DNA from: Allobosea sp. LC85 | GTDB lineage: Bacteria; Pseudomonadota; Alphaproteobacteria; Rhizobiales; Beijerinckiaceae | DNA length: 64,000 nucleotides | NCBI RefSeq assembly: GCF_000735605.1 | Contig: NZ_JPKG01000033.1 | Coordinates: 62,001-126,000, forward strand | Direction: 5' to 3' | Part shown: positions 32,852-41,057 of the stretch, piece by piece | Position numbering within the stretch: position 1 is the first letter of the stretch | How the letters are laid out: each line of letters begins with the position of its first letter | The notes under the pieces: generated by a model | Database searches by the model: none | Seen by the model: the letters and a program-made list of their open reading frames with translations, nothing else | Told to the model about the DNA's origin: nothing | Position numbers and translations under genes: made by a program

Positions 32852-33798
32852 GAGCTTTCACTTATGAGCGCGCAAACTCCCCGGCTGCGGCGGCAGCCGC
32901 GGCAGCCGGGAACCCAGAGGCAAAATTCATCGCCGGAGGCACGAACCTGCTCGATCTGATGAAGCTGCAGATCGAAACGCCGTCGCACCTGATCGATGTC
33001 AACGGCCTGAAGCTCGACACGATCGAAACCACGGACGATGGCGGCCTGCGGATCGGCGCGCTGGTGCGCAACACCGCGCTGGCTGCCGATGCGCGCGTCC
33101 GGCGCGACTATGGCGTGTTGTCCCGCGCCCTGCTGGCGGGGGCCTCGGCCCAGCTCCGCAATCGCGCGACAACCGCCGGCAATCTGCTGCAACGGACCCG
33201 CTGTCCCTATTTCTACGACACCGCCCAGCCCTGCAACAAACGCGAGCCCGGCAGCGGCTGCTCGGCGCTTGGCGGATTCAGCCGGCAACTCGGCGTCATC
33301 GGGGTCAGCGAGGCCTGCATTGCGACGCACCCTTCCGACATGGCGGTGGCCATGCGCGCGCTCGACGGCACGGTCGAGACCGTCAAGGCCGACGCAACGA
33401 CGCGGACGATCCCGCTCGCCGAGCTGCATCGCGCGCCCGGGACGACACCCCATCTCGAGACCACCCTGGCGCAAGGCGAGCTGATCACGGCCGTGAGATT
33501 GCCAAGACCCATCGGCGGCAGGCAGATCTATCGCAAGGTGCGCGACCGCGCGTCCTATGCCTTCGCGCTGGTCTCGGTCGCTGCCGTCATCCAGCGGGAC
33601 GGCTCCGGCCGTATCGCGCTCGGCGGCATCGCCCCAAGACCCTGGCGGAGCGAGGCCGCGGAGGCGGAGCTCAGGCGCGGCGCCAAGGCCGCGGCGGCAG
33701 CCCTGCTCGAGGGCGCCAGGCCGACACGCGAGAACGCGTTCAAGCTGCCGCTGGTCGAGCGCACGCTCAGTGCAGTCCTGTCCGAAGCGAGGGCCTGA
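32848..33798 (+). CDS. paoB: aldehyde oxidoreductase, FAD-binding subunit
   Basis: The product has 316 residues of the CO-dehydrogenase flavoprotein type: [17 protein letters not shown] (FAD pyrophosphate loop), then [21 protein letters not shown] Cys-rich insertion ([20 protein letters not shown], then CSAL) matches the extra [4Fe-4S] site known in E. coli PaoB. The C-terminal domain begins near [18 protein letters not shown]. It carries electrons from paoA to an acceptor. The start codon overlaps paoA, and paoC follows two bases after its stop. Confidence 0.92.
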   Translation: MRAFTYERANSPAAAAAAAAGNPEAKFIAGGTNLLDLMKLQIETPSHLIDVNGLKLDTIETTDDGGLRIGALVRNTALAADARVRRDYGVLSRALLAGASAQLRNRATTAGNLLQRTRCPYFYDTAQPCNKREPGSGCSALGGFSRQLGVIGVSEACIATHPSDMAVAMRALDGTVETVKADATTRTIPLAELHRAPGTTPHLETTLAQGELITAVRLPRPIGGRQIYRKVRDRASYAFALVSVAAVIQRDGSGRIALGGIAPRPWRSEAAEAELRRGAKAAAAALLEGARPTRENAFKLPLVERTLSAVLSEARA

Positions 33799-33800
33799 TC

Positions 33801-36008
33801 ATGAAATTCGAGATCCCCGCGACGCAAAACCCGATCGATCAAACGACCGTCATCGGCCAGCCGCGTGACCGTATCGACGGCCCGCTCAAGGTCTCAGGCA
33901 CGGCGCCTTATGCCTATGAGCGGCACGATGCCGCCCCGAACCAGGCCTATGGCTATGTGCTGGGAGCGGCGATCGCCAAGGGGCGTATCCTGTCGATCGA
34001 CCTGAAGGAAGCCAGGGCTGCGCCCGGCGTGCTCGCCATCGTGACGGCGAGCGATGCCGGCAAGCTCGGCAAGGGCAAGCGGAATACCGCGACGCTGCTC
34101 GGCGGTCCCGAGATCGAGCATTATCACCAGGCCGTCGCGCTGGTCGTGGCGGAGACGTTCGAGCAGGCCCGCGCGGCCGCAAGCCTCGTGCGCGTCGACT
34201 ACGCCCCGAGCCAGGGTGCCTTCGATCTGGCGGCCGAGAAGGAGCGCGCCGTCAAGCCGCCGAGCGAGGAATCCACCCCGACCGACACGCAGGTCGGCGA
34301 TTTCACCGGCGCTTTCGCAGCAGCTCCGGTCAGCCTCGACCAGACCTATACGACGCCGGACGAGAGCCACGCGATGATGGAGCCGCACGCGACGCTCGCG
34401 GCCTGGGAGGGCGACAAGCTCACCGTCTGGACCTCGAACCAGATGGTCGACTGGGCTGCGACCGACCTTGCCCAGACGCTCGGCATTCCCAGGGCGAACC
34501 TGCGCGTGGTCTCGCCCTTCATCGGCGGCGGGTTCGGCGGCAAGCTCTTCCTGCGCGCGGATGTGCTGCTGGCGGCGCTCGGCGCGCGCGCTGCGGAGCG
34601 CCCCGTCAAGGTCACCCTGCATCGCCCGTTGATGATGAACAACACCACGCATCGCCCCGCCACGATCCAGCGCATCCGGATCGGCGCGACGAAGGACGGC
34701 ACGATCACGGCCATCGGCCACGAAAGCTGGTCCGGGGATCTGCCCGGCGGTGGCCCCGAAGTGGCGGTCCAGCAGACCCGCCTGCTCTATGCCGGGGCAA
34801 ATCGGATGACGGCGATGCGCCTGGCCGTGCTGGATCTGCCGGAAGGCAACGCCATGCGCGCGCCGGGCGAGGCGCCGGGGTTGATGGCGCTTGAAATGGC
34901 CATGGACGAGATGGCCGAGAAACTCGGGATGGATCCGATCGCCTTCCGCGTTCTCAACGACACCCAGGTCGATCCGGAAAAGCCGCACCGGCCCTTCTCG
35001 ATGCGCCGCCTCAATGAATGCTTCAGGATCGGCGCCGAGCGCTTCGGCTGGAGCCGTCGCAGCCAGCGGCCGGCCCAGGCGCGCGACGGCCGCTGGCTCG
35101 TGGGCATCGGCGTCGCAAGTGCCTTCCGCAACAACCTCGTCACGAAATCGGCGGCGCGTGTCGGTCTCGACAGGCAAGGCGTGGTGACGGTCGAGACCGA
35201 CATGACCGATATCGGCACCGGCAGCTACACGATCATCGCCCAGACGGCGGCCGAGATGCTGGGTGTCGACCTCGACAAGGTCATCGTCCGGCTCGGCGAC
35301 TCGAACTTTCCGGTGTCGTCGGGTTCGGGCGGGCAATGGGGCGCCAACAGCTCGACGGCCGGCGTCTACGCCGCCTGCGTGAAACTGCGGGAGACGGTTG
35401 CCCAGACATTGGGGATCAACTCCAGCGAGGCGGTATTCACCGACGGCGAGGTTCGCGCCGGCAACCGCAGCGTACCTCTCGCCCGTGCGGCAGAGGCCGG
35501 CCCTCTCGTCGGCGAGGACGCCATCGAGTTCGGCGATCTCGACGAGACCCATCAGCAATCCACCTTCGGAGCCCATTTCGTCGAAGTCGGCGTCGATGCC
35601 GCCACCGCCGAGACGCGCATCCGGCGGATGCTGGCGGTCTGCGCGGCAGGGCGGATCCTCAACCCGAAGACCGCACGCAGCCAGGTCATCGGTGCGATGA
35701 CCATGGGCGCGGGCGCGGCCCTGATGGAGGAGCTTGCCGTGGACACGAGACGCGGCTTCTTCGTCAACCACGACCTTGCCGGCTACGAGGTGCCGGTGCA
35801 CGCCGACATTCCGCACCAGGAGGTGATCTTCCTCGACGAGACCGATCCAATGTCATCGCCGATGAAGGCAAAGGGCGTCGGCGAGCTCGGCATCTGCGGT
35901 GTCGGTGCCGCGGTTGCCAACGCGATCTACAACGCGACCGGCGTGCGTGTGCGGAACTATCCGATCACGCTCGACAAATTGCTGGAACGAATGCCCGACG
36001 CGGCCTGA
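33801..36008 (+). CDS. paoC: aldehyde oxidoreductase, molybdenum-cofactor subunit
   Basis: The 735-residue catalytic subunit belongs to the xanthine-oxidase family. It has the FIGGGFGGKLFLRADVL loop, cofactor-contact segments around GNAMRAPGEAPG and GSGGQWGANS, and the catalytic Glu695 in KGVGELGICGVG. It oxidises aldehydes to acids at molybdopterin-cytosine dinucleotide. It is the third gene of paoABC with near-contiguous spacing. The usual maturation factor gene (paoD/xdhC type) does not follow; instead a small unknown gene lies 17 bases downstream. Confidence 0.93.
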   Translation: MKFEIPATQNPIDQTTVIGQPRDRIDGPLKVSGTAPYAYERHDAAPNQAYGYVLGAAIAKGRILSIDLKEARAAPGVLAIVTASDAGKLGKGKRNTATLLGGPEIEHYHQAVALVVAETFEQARAAASLVRVDYAPSQGAFDLAAEKERAVKPPSEESTPTDTQVGDFTGAFAAAPVSLDQTYTTPDESHAMMEPHATLAAWEGDKLTVWTSNQMVDWAATDLAQTLGIPRANLRVVSPFIGGGFGGKLFLRADVLLAALGARAAERPVKVTLHRPLMMNNTTHRPATIQRIRIGATKDGTITAIGHESWSGDLPGGGPEVAVQQTRLLYAGANRMTAMRLAVLDLPEGNAMRAPGEAPGLMALEMAMDEMAEKLGMDPIAFRVLNDTQVDPEKPHRPFSMRRLNECFRIGAERFGWSRRSQRPAQARDGRWLVGIGVASAFRNNLVTKSAARVGLDRQGVVTVETDMTDIGTGSYTIIAQTAAEMLGVDLDKVIVRLGDSNFPVSSGSGGQWGANSSTAGVYAACVKLRETVAQTLGINSSEAVFTDGEVRAGNRSVPLARAAEAGPLVGEDAIEFGDLDETHQQSTFGAHFVEVGVDAATAETRIRRMLAVCAAGRILNPKTARSQVIGAMTMGAGAALMEELAVDTRRGFFVNHDLAGYEVPVHADIPHQEVIFLDETDPMSSPMKAKGVGELGICGVGAAVANAIYNATGVRVRNYPITLDKLLERMPDAA

Positions 36009-36025
36009 AGCAATCGGGAGGAAGC

Positions 36026-36346
36026 ATGCAGGGCGATCCTGATGACCAGCAGGCCTTCATCAACACCCTGGCTGCGTCGCTGGCCGGTGCCGTCAGCGTC
36101 GGCAGGAACGCCCTGACGGAGATCGCCATTCTCGCCGGGCCGGAGCGTCTCGATGCCCTCGAGCAGCAGTTTCTGACCGATGCCAAGAACGCATCGATCG
36201 AAGGCGTCTCGATCGACGAGGATCTGCGTCTGCTCGACACGATCGTCGCGACAGTCGGGATGATTTTTGCCCAGGCTCGCGAGGCCGCGTCCGACCGTCT
36301 CGGTGATCAGCCGCGGCGGGGCCCCGGGCGGCCGACCCCCGACTAG
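36026..36346 (+). CDS. hypothetical protein at the end of the pao operon
   Basis: The product has 106 residues, starts MQGDPDDQQAFINTLAASLA and is helical with a short acidic middle (SIEGVSIDEDLRLLDTIVAT) and a basic, Pro-rich C-terminus. I do not recognise it. GGAGG (36017-36021) and only 17 bases after paoC suggest it belongs to the operon; it could be a chaperone, assembly or regulatory protein, which is inference. Its TAG stop codon is the first part of a 14-bp hairpin stem. Confidence 0.7.
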   Translation: MQGDPDDQQAFINTLAASLAGAVSVGRNALTEIAILAGPERLDALEQQFLTDAKNASIEGVSIDEDLRLLDTIVATVGMIFAQAREAASDRLGDQPRRGPGRPTPD

Positions 36347-36412
36347 ACCGCCTGCGTCCGTCCGAACGCAGGCGGTCTATCTCTTTGTTCAGGCATCGGG
36401 TTTTCCCGAAAA
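36344..36412. terminator. hairpin at the pao operon end, with repeat tail
   Basis: TAGACCGCCTGCGT (36344-36357) pairs perfectly with ACGCAGGCGGTCTA (36366-36379); the left arm includes the stop codon. It is followed by ATCTCTTTGTTCAGGCATCGG, the tail also found in the repeats at 54315 and 61370. It should act as a strong terminator. Confidence 0.8.
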
Positions 36413-36471
36413 CCACTCAGCGGCACTGGCACGTGCCGATAACAGGCCGTTGGACCGCAATCAGCCCCGCC

Positions 36472-37977
36472 TCAGGGCATGGGCAGCAGGTCCGGCCGGC
36501 GACGATCGTGATCGTTGTTGGCGTAGTAGCTGCGCTTGTCCTCATACATCAGCCGGTCTGCACGTTTCACCAGGGACTCCATCGATTCGCCCGGCTCGGA
36601 GGTGGCCATGCCGAGCGACATGCTGAGCGCCGTGTCGCCATGGAACTGGTTGTTGAGCTCGACCAGCTGCTGGACATTGGCCAGCACCAGCGCCGCTTCG
36701 CCCGTGCCGGCGCCGGGCAGCACCACGGCGAATTCGTCGCCGCCGATCCTTGCTGCGAAGAGCGGCTTGTCCACGGCCTTGGCGAGCACCTCGCCGGCGC
36801 GGCGCAGCAAATCGTCGCCGGCGCCATGGCCGCACTCGTCATTGACGCGTTTCAGGCCGTTGAGATCGACCAGCATCAGCGAGACGCGCTGTGTGCGCTT
36901 GCGTTCGAGCCGGTTGAGCTCGTCCACATAGAAGCTGCGGTTGTAGAGCTTGGTCAGCACGTCGTGCTTGCCGAGGAATTCGAGATAGGCCTCGGCCTTG
37001 CGCCGGGCGGTGATGTCGGTCAGCGCCACCTGGACCAGCGACCAGCTCTGTTCATGGCCCGGCAACACCGAGAATTGCAGGTGCAGGTAGAGCAGGGTGC
37101 CGTCGAGCTTGTAATTCACCACCTCGCGCTGCTGGAAGATCTTGCCGTTCCACAGATCGATGAGCTGTTCGCGGAAGGGCACGCGCATCTCGCCGCGGAA
37201 GGTCTCGTCGAGATTGTCGAGCAGATGCGCCTTGTCGCGGGCCGCGAAGAGTTCGAGCGTGTGCCTGTTGACGTCGATCACCCTGATCTCGTGCATGCAG
37301 CGGTCGATGAATTCGGGATGCACTTCGGTGAAGACACGCAGGTCCTCGATGCCCTGCTCGCGCAAATCGTCGAGCAGGGCTTTGACATGGCGGAAATCCT
37401 CGACCCAGAGCGAGACCGGCGAATGGTCGAACAGGCCGCGCGCATAGGCCTCGCTCGCCACCAGCTCGCGCCGCGCCTGCTCGCGTTCGGTGATGTCGTC
37501 GATCGCCACCAGCACCCGGTTCCAGTTCGCCTCATGGCCCGGCAGGATGCGGCCGTGGATCTGCACGTCGAGGCGGCCGCCCGACAGCGTGTAATTGACG
37601 GTGCGGCTGCTGAAATCGAGCTTGCCCTGCCAGAGCTGGACGAGCTCGTCGACATGGCTCTTCAACATGTCGGCCCGGAAGACCTGGTCGAGATTGGCCA
37701 TCAGATGCTCGGTGTCGGTCGCACCGAACAGGCTCAGGGTCTGCTGGTTGACCTTGAGCAGGCGGATGCGGCTGGAGCAGGCCTTGACGCGCTCGACATC
37801 GGCTTCGAGGAAGGCGCGCAGATCGCTGACGCCTTGCGCCCGCCATTCCGCGAACAGCGCCAGTATCCCGCTGTAATCCTCAAGCCAGAGCGAGACCGGC
37901 GCGAGATCGAACATATGTCGATCATCTGCCGCAACGGGGGGGATGGCAGGGGGCACGCTTGTCATCGACCATTCCAT
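36472..37977 (-). CDS. PAS-PAS-GGDEF diguanylate cyclase
   Basis: The protein has about 501 residues. Two PAS domains are internal repeats of each other: LAPVSLWLEDYSGILALFAE (about 25-140) and HSPVSLWVEDFRHVKALLDD (about 180-300). Both start with PVSLW(L/V)ED and each is followed by a GRxLPGHE-type PAC segment. A C-terminal GGDEF domain follows (YLEFLGKHDVLTKLYNR at the start, GGDEF at 412-416). The active site is intact, so it should make cyclic-di-GMP. No RxxD inhibitory site is seen before GGDEF, and there is no transmembrane segment, so it is cytoplasmic. The start is uncertain: ATGs at 37977 and 37965. A 4 x 60 bp repeat lies upstream. Confidence 0.9.
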   Translation of the reverse strand: MEWSMTSVPPAIPPVAADDRHMFDLAPVSLWLEDYSGILALFAEWRAQGVSDLRAFLEADVERVKACSSRIRLLKVNQQTLSLFGATDTEHLMANLDQVFRADMLKSHVDELVQLWQGKLDFSSRTVNYTLSGGRLDVQIHGRILPGHEANWNRVLVAIDDITEREQARRELVASEAYARGLFDHSPVSLWVEDFRHVKALLDDLREQGIEDLRVFTEVHPEFIDRCMHEIRVIDVNRHTLELFAARDKAHLLDNLDETFRGEMRVPFREQLIDLWNGKIFQQREVVNYKLDGTLLYLHLQFSVLPGHEQSWSLVQVALTDITARRKAEAYLEFLGKHDVLTKLYNRSFYVDELNRLERKRTQRVSLMLVDLNGLKRVNDECGHGAGDDLLRRAGEVLAKAVDKPLFAARIGGDEFAVVLPGAGTGEAALVLANVQQLVELNNQFHGDTALSMSLGMATSEPGESMESLVKRADRLMYEDKRSYYANNDHDRRRPDLLPMP

Positions 37978-38113
37978 TTCCGGCTTGCCCGGAGGGCTTA
38001 AGCCGCCGATCGCCCGGCCGGCCAATCCTGATTCGTTGGGCACCATGATACCGCAAGTGGTGACGCAGGTTCGGTCATCGGGGCGCATCCCGGGCAGAGA
38101 AATGAGCCCTGAA

Positions 38114-38391
38114 GCATCGGCCCGAAAAGTGGATCGCGGTTTTCGGAAAAGCCGATGCAAGCGCAGAAGGTCTGCATCGGCCCGAAAAGTGGATCGCGGT
38201 TTTCGGAAAAGCCGATGCAAGCGCAGAAGGTCTGCATCGGCCCGAAAAGTGGATTGCGGTTTTCGGATAAGCCGATGCAGGCGCAGAAGGTCTGCATCGG
38301 CCCGAAAAGTGGATTGCGGTTTTCGGAAAAGCCGATGCAAACACAAAAAGCCTAGTTCATCGAACCGGATACGATATCCAGTCCGATGAAC
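38114..38391. repeat. four tandem 60-bp GCATCGG hairpin repeats plus companion hairpin
   Basis: Copies begin at 38114, 38174, 38234 and 38294. Each contains the GCATCGGCCCGAAAAGTGG ... GCCGATGC hairpin and the linker AAGCGCAGAAGGTCT. The period is exactly 60, so both strands stay open as 20-codon repeats, but they are not protein-like. The companion hairpin is at 38355-38391 (GTTCATCG ... CGATGAAC). Elsewhere in the window the element is single or paired; only here is it amplified. Confidence 0.92.
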
Positions 38392-38419
38392 GAACGGCGA
38401 CGGCCCGTGCGGTGGGTTG

Positions 38420-38444
38420 GGAACAAGCGCGATGCAGGTCGGTT
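38420..38444 (+). promoter_or_regulatory. near-consensus EcfG-type promoter
   Basis: GGAAC (38420-38424), 16 bases, GGTT (38441-38444), 36 bases before the ATG at 38480. One -10 mismatch. Confidence 0.5.
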
Positions 38445-38479
38445 CGGTCCGAGGGGTATCCCGCCAACGGAGATGCGTC

Positions 38480-39031
38480 ATGGTCCAGACCGTCACACGC
38501 TCCTACGAGGACCACAACGCTGCCGAGACGGCGGTGACGCGGCTTGAGGCTGCCGGGCTCTCCCCGGACGATATCAGCCTCATCAGTTACCGGCAGGCCG
38601 AGATCGCGGATGGCGCGGCGACGGGCGCCGGGATCGGCGGCGCAGTCGGAGGCGGCGCCGGATTGCTCGCGGGGCTGACAGCCCTGCCAGTGCCCGGTAT
38701 CGGTCCGGTCCTTGCTGCCGGGTGGATCTTTGGCACGCTTGCGGTCGGAGCGACGGCGGGGGCCACCGCCGGCAGCCTGATCGGAGCCATGGCGGGTGCC
38801 GGCTTCAGCGACGACGAGGCACATTATCTGGCCGAAACCGTCCGTCGCGGCGGCGCCGTCGTGTCCGTCCGAACCAGCGACAGCCACGCGCCGGCCATCG
38901 CGAAGATCATGGATGGAGCAGGGCCGATCAATGTCGAGCTGCGCCGGGCCGAATACCAACGCGGAGGCTGGACCCGCTTCGACGAACAGGCAGGCCCTTA
39001 TGCGCCGCCGGCCTGGTCCGACCTGTCTTGA
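38480..39031 (+). CDS. YflT/GSP17M-like general stress protein 2
   Basis: The 183-residue protein is a paralogue of the one at 19371-19916. It has the same start pattern (MVQTVTRSYEDHNAAETAVT), the same Gly/Ala-rich hydrophobic centre (GAGIGGAVGGGAGLLAGLTA...), the same HYLAETVRRGGAVVSVRTSD segment and a short Trp-Phe-Asp tail. GGAG lies seven bases before the ATG. It is likely stress-regulated by the promoter at 38420. The function is not known beyond family induction under stress. Confidence 0.85.
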   Translation: MVQTVTRSYEDHNAAETAVTRLEAAGLSPDDISLISYRQAEIADGAATGAGIGGAVGGGAGLLAGLTALPVPGIGPVLAAGWIFGTLAVGATAGATAGSLIGAMAGAGFSDDEAHYLAETVRRGGAVVSVRTSDSHAPAIAKIMDGAGPINVELRRAEYQRGGWTRFDEQAGPYAPPAWSDLS

Positions 39032-39078
39032 GCCGCGCCGTTGCCCTTCAAGCTCCGTGTTACGGATTGCTACAGTCA

Positions 39079-39104
39079 GGAACCGGCCATTGGCGTCCCG
39101 GGTT
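39079..39104 (+). promoter_or_regulatory. near-consensus EcfG-type promoter
   Basis: GGAAC (39079-39083), 17 bases, GGTT (39101-39104), 37 bases before the ATG at 39141. Confidence 0.4.
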
Positions 39105-39140
39105 TCCGCTCCATGCAACCCTCGATGGCAGGAGCCGATC

Positions 39141-39608
39141 ATGGAGCATGAACACCACCGCGCGGCAGGCACGAACTATCTTCGGCTGGGTATCGAGCTC
39201 TCGGTCGATTTCGTCGTGATGTATCTCGTCATGTACACGATGATCGCGACGCTCGCGCATTTCCACGTCAACCTCAACAACGTCTACATGACGCTGATGA
39301 TGGTCGCGCCGATGGCTCTCGTCATGCTCGTCTCGATGCGCGCGATGTTTCCCTCGCCGCGCGCCAATGTCGCGATCGGCGCGGTTGCGGTCGTCGTCTT
39401 CGCACTGAGCTTTCTGGGCATGCGCACGCAGGCCGGCGTCGGCAATGCCGAGTTCCTGCGCTCGATGATCCCGCATCATTCCGGCGCGATCCTGATGTGC
39501 GAGCAGGCCTCCTTGACCGATCCGGAGCTCGTCGCGCTGTGCCGCAGCATCACCGACTCCCAGCAACGGGAGATCGCGCAGATGCAGGCGCTCCTGCAGC
39601 GCTACTGA
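39141..39608 (+). CDS. DUF305 membrane protein
   Basis: The protein has 155 residues. Three predicted helices (about 18-38, 50-70 and 79-95) precede a periplasmic DUF305 segment with the characteristic FLRSMIPHHSGAILMCEQAS His-His-Met-Cys motif, which may bind metal. Similar proteins occur near copper and stress genes, but the function is unproven. AGGAG precedes the ATG. A near-consensus EcfG promoter lies upstream. It converges on the thioredoxin-reductase-like gene. Confidence 0.85.
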   Translation: MEHEHHRAAGTNYLRLGIELSVDFVVMYLVMYTMIATLAHFHVNLNNVYMTLMMVAPMALVMLVSMRAMFPSPRANVAIGAVAVVVFALSFLGMRTQAGVGNAEFLRSMIPHHSGAILMCEQASLTDPELVALCRSITDSQQREIAQMQALLQRY

Positions 39609-39638
39609 TGGCGCGGCACGATCGTGACGGGGTGGCGT

Positions 39639-40622
39639 TCAGGCCCTTCGCAGAAGGCGGGTCTCAGGCTGGCAGGCCTCTTGCGCCAAAACGGCTCGGC
39701 TTCGTCGTGGCGAACCCGCGATATCTTCCTTGAGCAGCTCGGTATTGATGGCGAAGGCGGCCGCCGCCCCTTCACCCGCGGCCACGATCGCGAACTGCAC
39801 GTGATTGGAAGCGTCGCCGGCGACATAAAGGCCCGGGACGCGCGTCTTGCCGTAGCCGGCCGTCTTCAGCGGTTTTCGGCGGTCGGCGTCCAGCCCGAGC
39901 TCGCGTGCAAGATCAAGGCGCGCCTGCCCCTTCGCGTGGAAGAAGAGCGCATCGACGGGCAGGTCCTCACCCCTAGCGAATAGAATCCGCTCGAGTTGGC
40001 TGCCACGGCCTTTCAGCCCGGTGATAGGCTCCTCGCGCAAAGTGATGCCGCTTGCGGAGAGCCGGCGCCGCTGGGCGGGGCGCAGCTCGCAGAGCCCATC
40101 GCTGACCAGACAGAGACGGGATGTCCAGCCCGTCAGTTCGAGGGCAAGCGCCAACGCGTCCGTCGAGCCGCCGTAGACGGCGATCGACTTGTCGCGCTGC
40201 TCATAGCCGTCGCAATAGGGGCAGTGCAGAACCCCGCGCCCGTAGAAGCGCTCCACGTTTGGGATCGGAGGCGGGGAATCCGTCACTCCCGTTGCGACCA
40301 GGAGCTTTCGGCCGAGAAAAACCTCCCCCGTTTTGCTGCGCAGCTGGAAGCCGGAAGCACAGGGCTTTGCCGAGACGATCTCGACGCCGTCACGCAATTC
40401 CAGCGTCGGGTAAGCACGAAGCTGCTGCCTCGAAATCCGCAGCAGATCACGAGGCGAGCAGCCATCTCGCGTCAGGAAGCCGCCGATTCGACGGGACCTG
40501 CGGTTGCGCTGCTGGCCAGCGTCGAACAGGAGCACGCGCCTGCGAGCCCGACCCAGCATCAACGCCGCGGAAAGTCCGGCCGGTCCGCCGCCGACAATCA
40601 GGACATCAAGGGGAGCCGACAT
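39639..40622 (-). CDS. thioredoxin-reductase-like FAD/NAD(P) oxidoreductase
   Basis: The product has 327 residues with the two-domain pyridine nucleotide-disulfide fold: FAD motif LIVGGGPAGLSAALMLGRAR (residues 7-26), a CPYC redox pair in LHCPYCDGYEQ, a second dinucleotide domain (AVYGGSTDALALAL), and the final FAD segment GLYVAGDAS. It resembles the class that includes TrxB-like and gliotoxin-type dithiol oxidases; the partner is unknown. AGGTG lies before the ATG at 40622. A perfect EcfG-type promoter on the same strand lies 124 bases upstream, so it may also belong to the stress regulon. Confidence 0.88.
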   Translation of the reverse strand: MSAPLDVLIVGGGPAGLSAALMLGRARRRVLLFDAGQQRNRRSRRIGGFLTRDGCSPRDLLRISRQQLRAYPTLELRDGVEIVSAKPCASGFQLRSKTGEVFLGRKLLVATGVTDSPPPIPNVERFYGRGVLHCPYCDGYEQRDKSIAVYGGSTDALALALELTGWTSRLCLVSDGLCELRPAQRRRLSASGITLREEPITGLKGRGSQLERILFARGEDLPVDALFFHAKGQARLDLARELGLDADRRKPLKTAGYGKTRVPGLYVAGDASNHVQFAIVAAGEGAAAAFAINTELLKEDIAGSPRRSRAVLAQEACQPETRLLRRA

Positions 40623-41057
40623 CGTCACCTGCCTCGCTAACGGATGAACTTTCGTTCGGTTTGAGGGCTGGCTGCGAACCCTCTGCGGGCTCGCCGACCG
40701 AGCGCAAAGCGTTCGCGCATCGGTTGGTCGAACATAAGTCGATGGAACGTAGCGGGACGGATCGGGTTCCGAACATCCCGGTCGGGCGACCGGGCCTCTT
40801 CGAGGCCGGAGCACTCCGCCCCAGCTGGAACAATCACCGCGGCCTCATGTTCACCAAGGAGCGCCCTGCGTTCGAGCTTGAGGGGGAAGCAGGATCGCAT
40901 TCCGCCAGCCCTGACCCGGGCACGACTGAAGGCACGTTCTTGGACGAATGATGACCTTGCCCGATCCTGACGACCGGGGGCGAAGCCTTGCGCCGTACCC
41001 CAGGCTGAGGGCACAGGGTGCGCAGTGCCGAAGGTCAGAAGACCGCATGATGAGGGA
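40623..41057. other. divergent promoter region
   Basis: It holds the minus-strand EcfG-type promoter (40746-40770) and a relaxed plus-strand match (GGAAC-N16-TGTT at 40827-40851). No gene with a ribosome binding site is seen. Confidence 0.45.
40746..40770 (-). promoter_or_regulatory. EcfG-type stress promoter (minus strand)
   Basis: Minus strand GGAAC (40766-40770), 16 bases, CGTT (40746-40749). Perfect match upstream of the thioredoxin-reductase-like gene. The plus strand also reads GGAAC-N16-GGTT at the same place. Confidence 0.55.

Noticed and set aside
33894..35816. 640-codon minus-strand open frame
   Set aside because: It is antisense to paoC, which has intact motifs over its full length.
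36385..38001. 538-codon plus-strand open frame
   Set aside because: It is antisense to the PAS-PAS-GGDEF gene, with no recognisable domain.
38114..38353. Possible CRISPR array
   Set aside because: The 60-bp units are identical end to end; there are no unique spacers and no cas genes.
37978..38496. N-terminal extension of the GGDEF protein through the 60-bp repeats
   Set aside because: The repeat stays open only because its period is a multiple of three; PAS homology begins after the ATGs at 37977/37965.
40827..40851. EcfG-type promoter on the plus strand (GGAAC-N16-TGTT)
   Set aside because: Relaxed -10 and no start codon at a suitable distance; likely a chance match.
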